From the NCBI RefSeq assembly GCF_946902905.1, contig NZ_OX336385.1, positions 434,001 to 498,000 of the forward strand: a stretch of DNA of 64,000 bases, given 5' to 3'. Shown one piece after another: positions 34,696-44,145 of this stretch (within the stretch, counting starts at the first letter, position 1; each line of letters opens with the position of its first letter). The notes beneath the pieces were generated by a model. It worked only from the letters and a program-made list of their open reading frames with translations. It was not told the origin of the DNA and did not search any database. The DNA comes from Streptococcus sp. Marseille-Q6470 (GTDB taxonomy: Bacteria; Bacillota; Bacilli; Lactobacillales; Streptococcaceae). The translations under genes and the position numbers were made by a program.

Positions 34696-34830
34696 TTAGA
34701 ATCTGCTAAATACACCAATGGCAGTAGCAAAGATACCTGCCAATGTTACAAATAACATTACTAATACTACAAACATTGTAAGTTTTTCAAAGAATGTTTT
34801 TTTACGTTTACCATTATCACCGAATGCCAT
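34696..34830 (-). CDS. DUF4044-like small membrane protein, 44 residues
   Basis: A 44-residue protein beginning MAFGDNGKRKKTFFEKLTM, with one C-terminal hydrophobic helix (FVVLVMLFVTLAGIFATAIG) and basic residues before it, so the N-terminus should be cytosolic. AAAGGAG lies 6 bases before the ATG at 34830. It resembles the DUF4044 family; MacP, a larger DUF4044-type protein that activates PBP2a in pneumococcus, shares this helix type, but this short version has no known role. It lies between the PspC-domain gene and obg. Confidence 0.8.
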   Translation of the reverse strand: MAFGDNGKRKKTFFEKLTMFVVLVMLFVTLAGIFATAIGVFSRF

Positions 34831-34859
34831 GTTTTCTCCTTTACTATAATACTCTGTTC

Positions 34860-35051
34860 TTAATATTCATCTGATACAGGAGCGATTGCCCACAAGATTA
34901 AATAAGCAATAAGTCCAGCACCATAACAGAAAGCCAAAACTCCCCAAATAACACGTACGATTGTAGGGTCGATATCAAAATAATTAGCTAAACCAGCGCA
35001 TACACCACCGATTTTTTGATCTCTACCACTTCTCATAAATTTCTTTTTCAT
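34860..35051 (-). CDS. PspC domain membrane protein
   Basis: A 63-residue PspC (phage shock protein C) domain protein: RSGRDQKIGGVCAGLANYFD, DPTIVRVIWGVLAF and one membrane helix ending ILWAIAPV. The full domain length of this family is about 60 residues, so the gene is complete. In other bacteria PspC senses membrane stress; in streptococci such a stand-alone domain has no proven role. It is unrelated to the pneumococcal choline-binding protein also called PspC. It lies 26 bases downstream of the glycosyltransferase gene. Confidence 0.9.
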   Translation of the reverse strand: MKKKFMRSGRDQKIGGVCAGLANYFDIDPTIVRVIWGVLAFCYGAGLIAYLILWAIAPVSDEY

Positions 35052-35077
35052 ATTTTTATTTCCTTTCTTTGATTCGA

Positions 35078-36394
35078 TTAATCATTTATATATTTTCTTA
35101 AATTTCTTAATTGTTTTCTAGATGCCTTAAGCATACGCTTCGAACCTTTAACTGGCATAGTAACAGCCTGTTGCGGGATATAGAAGACTGTCTTTAAAAT
35201 ACGTTTTGTAACAGGTTCGTCAGCCCCTATTTCTTTGGCAAAATTATTTGAAATAATAACGTCTAGATAAAATTCATGGACTCTTCTACCAAAATTCTCA
35301 GCAGAAATTTCATATAACTTTTCAGCCAAGTGTTTTTCATCCATCAGTGGAGTAGCAAGTAAAGCCTCAAGAATCGCTCCTGCCAAGTCCCTTTCCTCAT
35401 AATAAAGGGTTCCGAACATTTTATCATTGATGAGATTATCCAAATAAGGATTACCATGGGCAATAACAGGTGTCTTACTAGCTAAACTTTCCAGATAAGT
35501 CAATCCCTGAGTTTCACTTGTAGAAGCCGATATGAAGAAATCAGCTGTCTTATAATAGAGTGCCGTCTCATTTGGCGGTATCATACCTGTAAAGATAACA
35601 GAATCTTGAATTTTTAAATCTTCTGCTTGCTCCTTAAGGTTGTCTAAATAAGGTCCATCTCCAGCTACAACCAGTTTAACATTTGGTTCTTCTTTTAGGA
35701 CATCTGGTAAAGCTTTAAGAACTGCTTGAATATTCTTCTCGTACGAAACACGAGAAAGACTTAGAAGCATCTTTTCACTTTTCTTGATACCAAGTTTATC
35801 TCGGAGGTCACTGATTTGCTCAGGACCAATCTCAGGCCGTTCAAACTTGGCAAGTTCAATCCCTGTAGGAATGACACGCTTTTCAACCTTTACCTTATAA
35901 TCAGATAACAAATCACGCACAATTTCACTCGGACAAATGACTCCATCAACGTCATGAAGAAATCCTCTCACAAGATACTTGACCATACCTGGACGAATCA
36001 ACATACCCTTAGCAATATAGTGGACATAATCCTCATATTGGGTATGATATGTATGAATGACTGGGATTTTCAGTTCTCGAGCAATCCAAATTCCCAATAA
36101 ACCAAGAGAAAACTCAGTTTGGGTATGAATAATATCGAGTTTGTATTGTTTCGCAATCTCAAGAGCTTTCGTAAATCCACGGTAAGCGAAACGACGGTCT
36201 TTAAAAGCAAAGAAAGGAACACTAGGAATACGGATAATTTGCCAGTCTTCATAGCGATTAACATCCTTATCAGTTGTCGTAAAGATAAAGACTGCATGCC
36301 CTTGCTTTTCAAGCTCAGTTTTTAAGGTTCGAATACTGGTCGCAACACCCGAGACCTGTGGGAAATAAGTATCTGTAAATAATCCAATTCGCAT
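35078..36394 (-). CDS. GT4 glycosyltransferase, probable monoglucosyl-diacylglycerol synthase
   Basis: A 438-residue GT-B fold enzyme. It begins IGLFTDTYFPQVSGVATSI, typical of GT4 lipid glucosyltransferases, and has the E-x7-E motif in ISASTSETQGLTYLESLAS, with VVAGDGPYLDNL in the nucleotide-sugar domain. By position next to cpoA it corresponds to the pneumococcal enzyme that makes alpha-monoglucosyl-diacylglycerol, the first step in glycolipid and lipoteichoic-acid anchor synthesis. It lies 8 bases after cpoA and is probably translated from the same message. Confidence 0.88.
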   Translation of the reverse strand: MRIGLFTDTYFPQVSGVATSIRTLKTELEKQGHAVFIFTTTDKDVNRYEDWQIIRIPSVPFFAFKDRRFAYRGFTKALEIAKQYKLDIIHTQTEFSLGLLGIWIARELKIPVIHTYHTQYEDYVHYIAKGMLIRPGMVKYLVRGFLHDVDGVICPSEIVRDLLSDYKVKVEKRVIPTGIELAKFERPEIGPEQISDLRDKLGIKKSEKMLLSLSRVSYEKNIQAVLKALPDVLKEEPNVKLVVAGDGPYLDNLKEQAEDLKIQDSVIFTGMIPPNETALYYKTADFFISASTSETQGLTYLESLASKTPVIAHGNPYLDNLINDKMFGTLYYEERDLAGAILEALLATPLMDEKHLAEKLYEISAENFGRRVHEFYLDVIISNNFAKEIGADEPVTKRILKTVFYIPQQAVTMPVKGSKRMLKASRKQLRNLRKYIND

Positions 36395-36402
36395 ATACTA
36401 CC

Positions 36403-37446
36403 TCATTTTTTTCCTAAAGCTGCTTGCTCCCGATAGAATTTTAGCCAGATTTCTAAAAGATGCTCTTCTGAGTATTCTTTTGAAATAGCCTTAGCCCTCT
36501 CTTTTAATTCTTTTAGTGCTTCTGGATGCGCTCTGTATTCCAAAATGGCTTCTTTCATCTCTTCCACATCGGTGGTTGGTCTGTAATTTCCTTCTAGAAT
36601 CACCTTATAAAGATCTAAGTCCCGAAGCATAATGGGAGCTTCACAACTCGCAGCTTCTAGAATAGTCATCGGAAAGAGCTCATTATAGCTAGGAAGTAAG
36701 AACAAATCTGCCAAAGCATACAGCTCTCTCATCCGTTCTGGCTCAACAATTCCAGGGAAAATCAGATTCTCTGGAGGATTATCCATGATTTTTTTATAGC
36801 GTTCATAACCATCTGTAATCCCACCAAAAGAGAAGCCTCCAGCCCAAATAAAGGTGATATCCGGTAGTTCCTCCGCAAGAGTGATGAAATCATCGATTCC
36901 CTTACGCTTTTGAACCTGCCCAGCTCCCACTACTACAAACTGTTCCTCACTTATTCCCATATCTTGACGCAGTTGAGAAACTTGATCTAATGGTAATGGA
37001 TGCCATTTTTCTTTGTTAACAAAGTTAGGGATATAGGTCACCTTTTCACGAGGAATACCAGCTGCAACCAAATCTTCGATAAAAGTAGGATTGACCACAA
37101 CCAAGTGTTCCATACGGTCATAAAAAGAAAACACATAGCGCTTAACAATCCCTTTTAGGAAGAATGGAATCTTCAAACTACCTTCTAAGGTGTCAGGCAA
37201 GAAGTGGACATAACCAATCCTACGACCTGATCGCTTCTTTTGAAAAGTTGACAGATAATAAGGAAGGTCGATTGTATGAAAATGAGTAACATCAGCTTCT
37301 ACAGGAAGATTCTCCGTTACAATTAGTTGGTCTTTCGCATCACGTTTCAAAAGTTGCACAAGTTCACGGTAAGCTCCAGAAACACCTTGTCCTGCTACCT
37401 TTTCACTCGAACTTAGCATATTGATGCGTAATTTCTCTTTTTCCAT
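36403..37446 (-). CDS. cpoA: CpoA galactosyl-glucosyl-diacylglycerol synthase
   Basis: A 347-residue GT4 enzyme starting MEKEKLRINMLSSSEKVAGQ. The donor-side domain contains VVGAGQVQKRKGIDDF and the E-x7-E motif in LPSYNELFPMTILEAASCEAP. CpoA adds galactose to monoglucosyl-diacylglycerol; mutants in it were linked to penicillin and piperacillin resistance in pneumococcus. I prefer the ATG at 37446; an earlier ATG at 37455 lies inside the -10 box. No Shine-Dalgarno is present before either. The next gene makes the glucosyl precursor, so the two form a pathway unit. Confidence 0.9.
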   Translation of the reverse strand: MEKEKLRINMLSSSEKVAGQGVSGAYRELVQLLKRDAKDQLIVTENLPVEADVTHFHTIDLPYYLSTFQKKRSGRRIGYVHFLPDTLEGSLKIPFFLKGIVKRYVFSFYDRMEHLVVVNPTFIEDLVAAGIPREKVTYIPNFVNKEKWHPLPLDQVSQLRQDMGISEEQFVVVGAGQVQKRKGIDDFITLAEELPDITFIWAGGFSFGGITDGYERYKKIMDNPPENLIFPGIVEPERMRELYALADLFLLPSYNELFPMTILEAASCEAPIMLRDLDLYKVILEGNYRPTTDVEEMKEAILEYRAHPEALKELKERAKAISKEYSEEHLLEIWLKFYREQAALGKK

Positions 37447-37453
37447 ACTATCC

Positions 37454-37462
37454 ATTATATCA
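37454..37462 (-). promoter_or_regulatory. Extended -10 box of cpoA
   Basis: TGA-TATAAT on the minus strand, hexamer at 37454-37459, ends 7 bases before the ATG at 37446. No Shine-Dalgarno lies between them. Confidence 0.6.
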
Positions 37463-37488
37463 TTTTATTGAAAGAAAATCAGCAAATT

Positions 37489-37546
37489 AAAAGAGAGATA
37501 GCATAAAAGCTAGGGAATCTCCTAACACTTATACTATTTCTCTTTT
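37489..37546. terminator. Long hairpin terminator after the DUF59 gene
   Basis: Outer arms AAAAGAGA (37489-37496) and TCTCTTTT (37539-37546), with further imperfect pairing inside (GATAGCATAA region with TTATACTATT), between rpoD operon genes and cpoA. Confidence 0.75.
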
Positions 37547-37554
37547 TTATCATT

Positions 37555-37884
37555 CTATTTAATACCTAAAGCGATACGTGCATAGCGACTCATTTTTTCA
37601 ACCGTCCAAGCTGGATACCAAACTAATTTTACTTCAACGTTGGTAACCTCTAGAACATCAGTCATTGCATCATAAATTTGATCGGTCAAGAGGTCTGCCA
37701 ATGGACAACCCATAGTCGTTAAGGTCATATCAATCTCAGTATCACCGGTATCACCATCAAATCGAATCTCATAAATCAGACCTAGGTTGACGATATCGAT
37801 TCCTAATTCTGGGTCGATAACCTCTTCTAATGCAGATAAGATTTTCGTTTTGATAGTTTCAATTTGCTCTTCTGTATAAGCCAT
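37555..37884 (-). CDS. DUF59/MIP18 family metal-sulfur cluster assembly protein (SufT-like)
   Basis: A 109-residue protein with the MIP18/DUF59 fold: VIDPELGIDIVNLGLIYEI, then MTLTTMGCPLADLL with the conserved cysteine, and a terminal W-Y-P-A-W. Such proteins take part in iron-sulfur cluster maturation or insertion. ATG 37884 is preceded by GGAGG 7 bases upstream. It lies 16 bases after rpoD in the same direction and belongs to the dnaG-rpoD unit. Confidence 0.9.
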   Translation of the reverse strand: MAYTEEQIETIKTKILSALEEVIDPELGIDIVNLGLIYEIRFDGDTGDTEIDMTLTTMGCPLADLLTDQIYDAMTDVLEVTNVEVKLVWYPAWTVEKMSRYARIALGIK

Positions 37885-37900
37885 GTGTAATCCTCCAATT

Positions 37901-39010
37901 TTAATCTTCGATAAAGTCACGAAGTGGTTTACTACGACTAGGCTGGCGAAGTTTTCTCAAGGCCTTAGCCTCAATTTGACGGATACGCTCACGAGTGACA
38001 TTGAAGACTTTACCAACATCTTCTAAAGTGCGCATCTTTCCATCATCAAGACCAAAACGAAGACGCAATACATTTTCTTCACGGTCAGTCAAGGTGTCTA
38101 GCACTTCATCCAACTGCTCACGCAAGACGATACGAGTTGTGTAGTCTACTGGATTTTCAATCACTTCGTCCTCGATAAAGTCACCAAGATGGCTGTCGTC
38201 CTCTTCACCAATAGGTGTTTCAAGAGACACTGGCTCTTGAGCAATCTTCAAGATCTCACGAACCTTATCAGGTGTCATATCCATACGTTCAGCAATTTGT
38301 TCAGGAGTAGGATCTTGTCCCAACTCTTGAAGAAGGTTACGCTGCTCACGAACAAGTTTGTTGATGGTTTCTACCATGTGAACTGGAATACGAATGGTAC
38401 GAGCTTGGTCAGCAATGGCACGTGTAATAGCCTGACGAATCCACCAAGTTGCGTAAGTTGAGAATTTGAAACCTTTAGAGTAGTCAAATTTATCAACGGC
38501 TTTCATCAATCCCATATTCCCTTCTTGGATCAAGTCAAGGAATTGCATACCGCGTCCAACATAGCGTTTCGCGATAGAGACTACCAAACGAAGGTTAGCC
38601 TCTGCTAGACGTTGTTTCGCTTCTACATCTCCTGCTTCAACGGCAAGGGCCAACTCTTTTTCTTCTTCGTTTGTAAGAAGAGGTACGACACCGATTTCCT
38701 TTAAGTACATGCGGACAGGGTCATTCACTTTGGCAGATGTTGAACCAATTAAGTCTTCATCGCTAAGTTCTGGTTCTTCCTCTGTGCTTAAGACACGTTC
38801 ACTTGGATTTCCTTCGTTATCAGTGATTGCAATACCAGCATCTTGAATACGTTGCAACAGATTTTCAATTCCTTCAACATCAAGAGCAAAAGGGATTACA
38901 AGGACATTGTTAATTTCATCATCTGTCGCAGTACCAGTTTTCTTATGGTTACGAATAAACTCAGCGACTTGGACATCAAAAGTTGTTACTTCTTTTTGTT
39001 TTTTTGCCAT
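37901..39010 (-). CDS. rpoD: Primary sigma factor (sigma-A/RpoD)
   Basis: A 369-residue principal sigma factor. Region 1.1 is short, region 1.2 has [11 protein letters not shown], region 2 [57 protein letters not shown] (only its landmarks are cited: [12 protein letters not shown] and [10 protein letters not shown]), region 3 VREQRNLL, and region 4 [20 protein letters not shown]. It recruits RNA polymerase to the -35/-10 promoters seen throughout this window. It follows dnaG after 2 bases, the classic macromolecular synthesis arrangement in Firmicutes. Confidence 0.97.
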   Translation of the reverse strand: MAKKQKEVTTFDVQVAEFIRNHKKTGTATDDEINNVLVIPFALDVEGIENLLQRIQDAGIAITDNEGNPSERVLSTEEEPELSDEDLIGSTSAKVNDPVRMYLKEIGVVPLLTNEEEKELALAVEAGDVEAKQRLAEANLRLVVSIAKRYVGRGMQFLDLIQEGNMGLMKAVDKFDYSKGFKFSTYATWWIRQAITRAIADQARTIRIPVHMVETINKLVREQRNLLQELGQDPTPEQIAERMDMTPDKVREILKIAQEPVSLETPIGEEDDSHLGDFIEDEVIENPVDYTTRIVLREQLDEVLDTLTDREENVLRLRFGLDDGKMRTLEDVGKVFNVTRERIRQIEAKALRKLRQPSRSKPLRDFIED

Positions 39011-39012
39011 TC

Positions 39013-40773
39013 TTACTCCATTCTTCTTTTTTGGGCAATTAAGCGTTCAAGCTCTTCTAAAGCAGTTTCTGTATCACCTACATGACTAGCTTCCTGAACC
39101 TTCTTTTTGATTTGCAAGTTTTGTTGATTCAAAAGAGCACGATTACGAGACTCTTCCACTTCTTTTAGTTCTTCTGGAGACATTTCAGAAGGTAGATCCA
39201 AGGCTAACACTTGGTACCAAGCATTTTCCACTTCTCTAGTCTGATTTGCTAAGTCTTCAGAAGATATCGAACCATTATCAATCAAGAGTCCATACAAGGT
39301 CTGAAACTCTGGAGTTTCAAATACAAAATCATCTCTCAAACGATAATCATTCAACACAAGGGGGTGCTCCATCATACGATAAAGAATATGTGCTTCAGCT
39401 CTCATGACTGCCGTCAATTGTTTAGAAACCGACATAGTAATTGGTGTCGGATTAACAACCTGTTTCACTTTTTCTTGTCTTTGTCTAACACGACTTTCGT
39501 TGATGATGTGCTCAACTTGTTGATAATCAAAAGATGGTAAATGATCAGTCAGTAAATGAATATAGGTGTTCTGGGCTGTGATAGAAGGTTCTTTGACGAT
39601 AAGAGGTGCAATTTTCTCGATAAAATCAATCTGTGCTTGTAGATTTTCACTATTACTAGGTTTGTAATGATGGATATAAAACTCAATCGGACTGATACGA
39701 GTATTGGCCAAGAGATAAGCCAGGTCTTCTGCAGAATTTTTCTGCAAGTATTCATCTGGGTCCATAGCATCAGGAATTTGAACAATCTGCACAGGCAAAT
39801 CGCTAAGTTCATCTAGGGCTTTGGCAGTTGCAGCCTGCCCCGCTTTGTCACCATCATAAGTGATAATCACTTTTTTAGTAAAGCGTTTGAGATGCTCAAC
39901 ATGTTCACTAGTTAGAGCTGTTCCCATGGAAGCTACTGCATTTTCAATACCAGCCCGGTAGGCTGCAATGACATCCATAAAGCCTTCCATCAGATAAATT
40001 TCAGGAGCTTTACCAGAACCTTTTTTTACCCTATCCAAATGATATAATTCGTAACTCTTGTTAAAAATTGCCGTCGCTCGACTATTTTTATACTTGGCAG
40101 TTTGAGAATCCGTCTCTTGCCAAATCCGTCCAGAGAAAGCAATTACCTTTCCTTGGTCGTTTGAGAGTGGAAATATAATCCGGTTATGGAAAGTATCAAA
40201 AAATTGGTTACTCTCAGATATATAAAATAGACCTGAATCCAGCAAGTCCTTCTCACTATAATCGTCTGCTAAACGCTGATAAAGATAAGAGCGTTCTGCT
40301 GGAGCTAGACCAATCATAAAGTGTTTAATGACATCATCAGTCAAGCCACGTTTATAGAGATAGTTTCTCGCCTCCTCACCCATTTTAGTCGTCATGAGGA
40401 TTGCATGATAAAAGCGTGCAGCGTTATCATGCATATCGTAGAGATTTTGATGGGGTGACGTGTGTGGGACAGGGTTATGTACAGGAGCTTCCAGGTGCAT
40501 CCCCAGACGCTCACCTAAAATCCTTACCGCATCTGAAAAAGTTACTTGTTGATACTCCTCTATAAACTTAAAGACGTCTCCAGAACGACCACAACCAAAA
40601 CAGTGGTAAAATTGCTTATCTTCGACCACGTTAAAGGAAGGGGTCTTTTCACCATGAAAAGGACAGAGCCCCAAAAAGTTCCGTCCAGATTTTTGTAAAG
40701 AAATCACTTCTCCTATGATTTCGACAATATTGGTATTGTTTTTGATTTCTTCGATGACTCTCTTGTCAACCAT
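39013..40773 (-). CDS. dnaG: DNA primase
   Basis: A 586-residue bacterial primase. The zinc-binding domain has [11 protein letters not shown] and [14 protein letters not shown] (C-H-C2 ligands), the TOPRIM catalytic centre the acidic [13 protein letters not shown] and TYDGDKAG, and a C-terminal helicase-binding domain follows. It makes RNA primers for replication. The start at 40773 is chosen for the GGAGGTATTGTCT spacing; a longer frame exists but lacks such a site. With rpoD it forms one unit. The 230 bases upstream (40774-41021) hold only AT-rich sequence, promoters and a palindromic terminator. Confidence 0.97.
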   Translation of the reverse strand: MVDKRVIEEIKNNTNIVEIIGEVISLQKSGRNFLGLCPFHGEKTPSFNVVEDKQFYHCFGCGRSGDVFKFIEEYQQVTFSDAVRILGERLGMHLEAPVHNPVPHTSPHQNLYDMHDNAARFYHAILMTTKMGEEARNYLYKRGLTDDVIKHFMIGLAPAERSYLYQRLADDYSEKDLLDSGLFYISESNQFFDTFHNRIIFPLSNDQGKVIAFSGRIWQETDSQTAKYKNSRATAIFNKSYELYHLDRVKKGSGKAPEIYLMEGFMDVIAAYRAGIENAVASMGTALTSEHVEHLKRFTKKVIITYDGDKAGQAATAKALDELSDLPVQIVQIPDAMDPDEYLQKNSAEDLAYLLANTRISPIEFYIHHYKPSNSENLQAQIDFIEKIAPLIVKEPSITAQNTYIHLLTDHLPSFDYQQVEHIINESRVRQRQEKVKQVVNPTPITMSVSKQLTAVMRAEAHILYRMMEHPLVLNDYRLRDDFVFETPEFQTLYGLLIDNGSISSEDLANQTREVENAWYQVLALDLPSEMSPEELKEVEESRNRALLNQQNLQIKKKVQEASHVGDTETALEELERLIAQKRRME

Positions 40774-40970
40774 AGACAATACCTCCATTTTATCACAGTT
40801 TACTTTATATAGTATAGCTTATTTCTGAAAAAAAGTAAACCATTTCATACCTTTTACATGCTTCTATTTCATAGAAAATAGGCATTTTCGAAAGTAAAAT
40901 TTTAGGAAATTACACATTTACTTAAAATTGAAAAAAATATATAAATAAAAAAATCTCTATTTGCTTCAAA

Positions 40971-41006
40971 AAAAACTTAGAGATAAAATTTTATCTCTAA
41001 GTTTTT
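40971..41006. terminator. Perfect palindromic terminator after the ABC importer operon
   Basis: A 36-base perfect palindrome, arms of 18 (AAAAACTTAGAGATAAAA and its complement), flanked by A- and T-runs, 15 bases after the ATPase stop on the minus strand. Confidence 0.85.
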
Positions 41007-41021
41007 TGTAAATGAGAAATC

Positions 41022-41780
41022 TTATTCAAACAACTGATAGTAATCTGAAATCTTCATCTTGGCTTTTTCATCCTTGCTTAAATCTTGGATGATTCGTCCT
41101 TCCTTCATAACAATGAGACGATTTCCATACTTGAGAGCATCTTCCATATGGTGGGTAATCATCAGAGCAGTCAGATGGTCCTTATTGACAAAGTCATTTG
41201 TCAATTCCATCAAGGCAACACTTGTTTTAGGATCAAGGGCAGCTGTATGTTCATCTAACAAAAGTAGTTCAGGACGTTTCAAAGTTGCCATCAAGAGGCT
41301 CAAGGCCTGTCTTTGTCCACCTGACAAGAATTCAATCGGTGTATCCAAGTGTTTTTCTAGACCATTTCCGACTTTCTCAATGGTTGCTTGAAATTCTTCT
41401 TTGTAAGCTGATAGTCTTCTTGGAAATAGACCACGTTTTTCACCACGAAACTTAGCAATCAAGAGATTTTCTGCAACCGTCATACGAGGGGCAGTTCCCA
41501 TCTTGGGATCCTGGAAGACACGAGAAAGGTACTTGGCACGTTTTTCAGGGCTGAAATGAGTCACATCCTCTCCCATAATACGGATAGTCCCACTAGTCAG
41601 GGGCAAAGTTCCTGCAATGCTATTAAAGAGAGTTGATTTCCCTGCACCATTTCCACCCAGGATTGTGATGAAGTCATGTTCGTATATATCCAGAGAAACA
41701 TCGTTTAGGATAATTTTTTCCTCGTCAAAGCCATTTTTCACAATTTTTGTGGCATTTTTCAATTCTACAATTGCTGTCAT
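41022..41780 (-). CDS. ABC transporter ATPase of the probable tryptophan importer
   Basis: A 252-residue ABC ATPase. Walker A is G-G-N-G-A-G-K-S-T, the Q loop VFQDP, the signature L-S-G-G-Q-R-Q-A, Walker B LLLLDE and the switch ITHHM. It energises the importer with the permease and binding protein upstream, overlapping the permease gene by 4 bases. The COG1101-type cassette goes with COG4120 permeases and COG2984 binding proteins. A T-box leader in front of the operon points to amino acid uptake, most likely tryptophan. Confidence 0.92.
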   Translation of the reverse strand: MTAIVELKNATKIVKNGFDEEKIILNDVSLDIYEHDFITILGGNGAGKSTLFNSIAGTLPLTSGTIRIMGEDVTHFSPEKRAKYLSRVFQDPKMGTAPRMTVAENLLIAKFRGEKRGLFPRRLSAYKEEFQATIEKVGNGLEKHLDTPIEFLSGGQRQALSLLMATLKRPELLLLDEHTAALDPKTSVALMELTNDFVNKDHLTALMITHHMEDALKYGNRLIVMKEGRIIQDLSKDEKAKMKISDYYQLFE

Positions 41781-42643
41781 TTGCTTATCTTGACTCCTTT
41801 CAAGTATTTATCCTTAAGGGTTGGAATAACTAGACAAGTTGCTAGGATAAGAGCACTGTATAGACGGAGGTAGCTAGTATTAAAGCCAAGAGCAATGACT
41901 CCCCATACCAAGAATTGGTAGCTAATAGAACCAACGACAATAGTAACCAAGCGTTCTGCTAATGTAAGACTCTTAAAGAGTACTTCACCGATAATTAAGC
42001 TTGCAAGACCAACCACGATAACCCCGATACCACGAGAAACATCTGCATAGCCTTCTTGTTGAGCAATAAGAGCGCCAGCAAGTGCGATCACACCATTTGA
42101 CAAGACCAAGCCCATCAACTCCATACGTCCCGTATTGATACCAAAACTACGAGCCATATCCGGATTATCACCAGTAGCAATATAAGCTTGTCCAAGTTTA
42201 GTATCTAGGAAGAAAAGCATCACTAAAATAACCAAAGTCACAAAAATCAAACCTGTAAACAATTGATTAACCTCAGATGAGAATGGAAGAACGTCCTGGA
42301 TTTGTTTAGTTCCCAAAAGTCCAAGATTGGCACGTCCCATTATCATGAGCATGATAGAATGACAGGAAGTCATGACTAGAATTCCTGACAAGAGAGTTGG
42401 AATTTTACCTTTAGTATAGAGTAAACCAGTCGCTAAACCTGCAAGACAACCTGCTCCAACAGCTACTAAGGTAGCAAGAAAAGGATTAACACCTTGTGTA
42501 ATTAGAGTTACTGCTACCGCTCCTCCAAGTGGGAAGGAACCCTCGGTTGTCATATCTGGAAAGTTGAGGATTCGAAAAGTCATAAAGATTCCCAAACCCA
42601 GAATAGCCCAGACGAATCCTTGAGAGATAATCGATACTATCAT
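41777..42643 (-). CDS. ABC transporter permease of the probable tryptophan importer
   Basis: A 288-residue integral membrane protein with about eight hydrophobic segments, similar to COG4120 permeases, which resemble the branched-chain LivH/LivM family. It begins FVWAILGLGIFMTFRILNFPDMT and has the family's loop GGLASVVVDQ-independent region IGVIVVGLASLIIGE (residues about 205-220). It overlaps the ATPase gene by 4 bases and lies 60 bases after the binding-protein gene. No other component is missing, so the three genes form a complete importer. Confidence 0.9.
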   Translation of the reverse strand: MIVSIISQGFVWAILGLGIFMTFRILNFPDMTTEGSFPLGGAVAVTLITQGVNPFLATLVAVGAGCLAGLATGLLYTKGKIPTLLSGILVMTSCHSIMLMIMGRANLGLLGTKQIQDVLPFSSEVNQLFTGLIFVTLVILVMLFFLDTKLGQAYIATGDNPDMARSFGINTGRMELMGLVLSNGVIALAGALIAQQEGYADVSRGIGVIVVGLASLIIGEVLFKSLTLAERLVTIVVGSISYQFLVWGVIALGFNTSYLRLYSALILATCLVIPTLKDKYLKGVKISK

Positions 42644-42703
42644 GTTACATTCATTTCCTTCTTTTAAAAATTGGAGGAGATGTCTCCAACTCCTCCTTTA
42701 TTA

Positions 42704-43702
42704 TTATTCAATCACTTGACCAGCTTCTTTTAGAACTGATTCGGGAATAGTAATTCCAAGTTCTTGAGCCACTTTTTTGTTGATAACTGATTTACCAGTT
42801 GAGAAGACATTAACTGGTGTATCTGCAGGTTTTTCACCCTTCAAGACTTTGGCAATCATCTTACCGGTAGCAACACCAAGATCGTGTTGGTCCACAACGA
42901 CTGATGCCAAACCACCTGCTTCTACCATGGCAGTCGCACTTGGGTAGATTGGTTTTTTAGCTGTTTGGTTGCTTGATACTACAGTTGAGAACGCAGATGC
43001 GATTGTGTTGTCAATTGGAACCCAAATAGCATCAACTTTCCCAGTCATAACATTAACTGTTGAAGCAATTTCGTTAGTTGATGGAACTGCGAATGTTTCT
43101 ACTTTCAAACCAGCTTTTTCTGCGTAAGCTTTGAACTCTTCGACTTGTGATTTTGAGTTATCTTCGCTACTTGAGTAAAGAGCTCCAACTATCTTGACAT
43201 CAGGAGTCAATGTTTTAATCAATTCAACCTGTTGTTCAGCAGGGTTATGGTCGGATACCCCTGTGATGTTTCCACCTGGTTTTTCCAAGTTTTGTACAAG
43301 GTTAGCTCCAACTGGGTCTGTAATAGCTGCCATGATAATAGGAAGGTCTTTTGTTGCACTTGCTAGACCTTGAGCTGCAGGTGTTGCAATTCCGACAACG
43401 ACATCGTTTCCGTTTGCTACCAATTGTTTACTCATTGTCGCAACCTTACTTTGGTCACCTTCTGAGTTCATAAAGTCTATTTTAACTTGGTCGCCTTTAT
43501 AGCCTTCTTCAGCAAGTCCATCTTGGATACCTTGGTAAATCAAGTCAAGCGATGGGTGACTGACGAACTGTAGAACACCAACTTTAGCAGTTTTGTTAGC
43601 TGTCTCGGTTTTAGCATCTTGTTTCGTTAAGTTAGAGTAGACCAAGCTTCCTCCAACTACAAGTGCTAGTGCTGCAATAATACCAATTAAACGTTTATTC
43701 AT
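42704..43702 (-). CDS. ABC transporter substrate-binding protein (TrpX-like)
   Basis: A 332-residue ABC_sub_bind (COG2984) protein. The N-terminus has one hydrophobic stretch (about residues 5-22) without a lipobox cysteine, so it may stay anchored by an uncleaved helix. The mature part begins VGVLQFVSHPSLDLIYQGIQ and has the typical IATPAAQ and DPVGANLV landmarks. In streptococci this family is predicted to bind tryptophan (trpXYZ), which fits the T-box leader. The first gene of the importer operon. Confidence 0.88.
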   Translation of the reverse strand: MNKRLIGIIAALALVVGGSLVYSNLTKQDAKTETANKTAKVGVLQFVSHPSLDLIYQGIQDGLAEEGYKGDQVKIDFMNSEGDQSKVATMSKQLVANGNDVVVGIATPAAQGLASATKDLPIIMAAITDPVGANLVQNLEKPGGNITGVSDHNPAEQQVELIKTLTPDVKIVGALYSSSEDNSKSQVEEFKAYAEKAGLKVETFAVPSTNEIASTVNVMTGKVDAIWVPIDNTIASAFSTVVSSNQTAKKPIYPSATAMVEAGGLASVVVDQHDLGVATGKMIAKVLKGEKPADTPVNVFSTGKSVINKKVAQELGITIPESVLKEAGQVIE

Positions 43703-43811
43703 ATCTATTTCTCCTTATTTCACTTAAACTTAGTAATGTTCATTACACTTTCAATATAACTTTACCAAGCGTCGCCATCGTTTGATTTCCATCATTTTTT
43801 CCTCCCCATAG

Positions 43812-44035
43812 AAAAAGTCCTCACACAAAAAACTTGTGTGAGGACGTCGATGCGCGGTGCCACCTCAATTATAGGAACTAGTCCTATCTCTCTTACTCGC
43901 TTCACGAGTTGCACTATAAGGTGTGCTCACCGAATTCTTATGATTTCAAATTCTTAATAACATCCAGCCCAATTTCATCATCTTCTTCTATCTGTTTCCA
44001 CCAACCACAGACTCGCTAAAAAAATTCGATGATTA
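43812..44035 (-). ncRNA. T-box leader of the importer operon, probably tRNA-Trp-responsive
   Basis: The minus strand holds the T-box sequence AGGTGGCACCGCG (43853-43865), a terminator with GTCCTCACACAA/TTGTGTGAGGAC stem (43817-43845) and a T-run (43812-43816), a Stem I closed by CGAATT/AATTCG (44023-44028 with 43931-43936) and a GGTGGAAAC loop motif. A TGG in GGGCTGGATG (43964-43966) is the best candidate specifier, which would mean tryptophan, but its exact place in the specifier loop was not folded. Uncharged tRNA would prevent termination and switch on the importer. Confidence 0.88.
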
Positions 44036-44051
44036 CTTTCTGAATGCTTAA

Positions 44052-44079
44052 ATTATATCATTTTACTAAAACTTGTCAA
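44052..44079 (-). promoter_or_regulatory. Promoter of the T-box-controlled operon
   Basis: On the minus strand a perfect TTGACA (44074-44079), a 16-base spacer and TGA-TATAAT (-10 at 44052-44057). Confidence 0.85.
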
Positions 44080-44145
44080 GGATTTTCATGAATTATTTTA
44101 AAAAATTATGAAAATTCCTACGGTTTTTGGAAAATCTTGCCTGTA

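Noticed and set aside
37447..37455. Start of cpoA at the earlier ATG (37455)
   Set aside because: That ATG overlaps the -10 box, so a transcript from this promoter could not include it.
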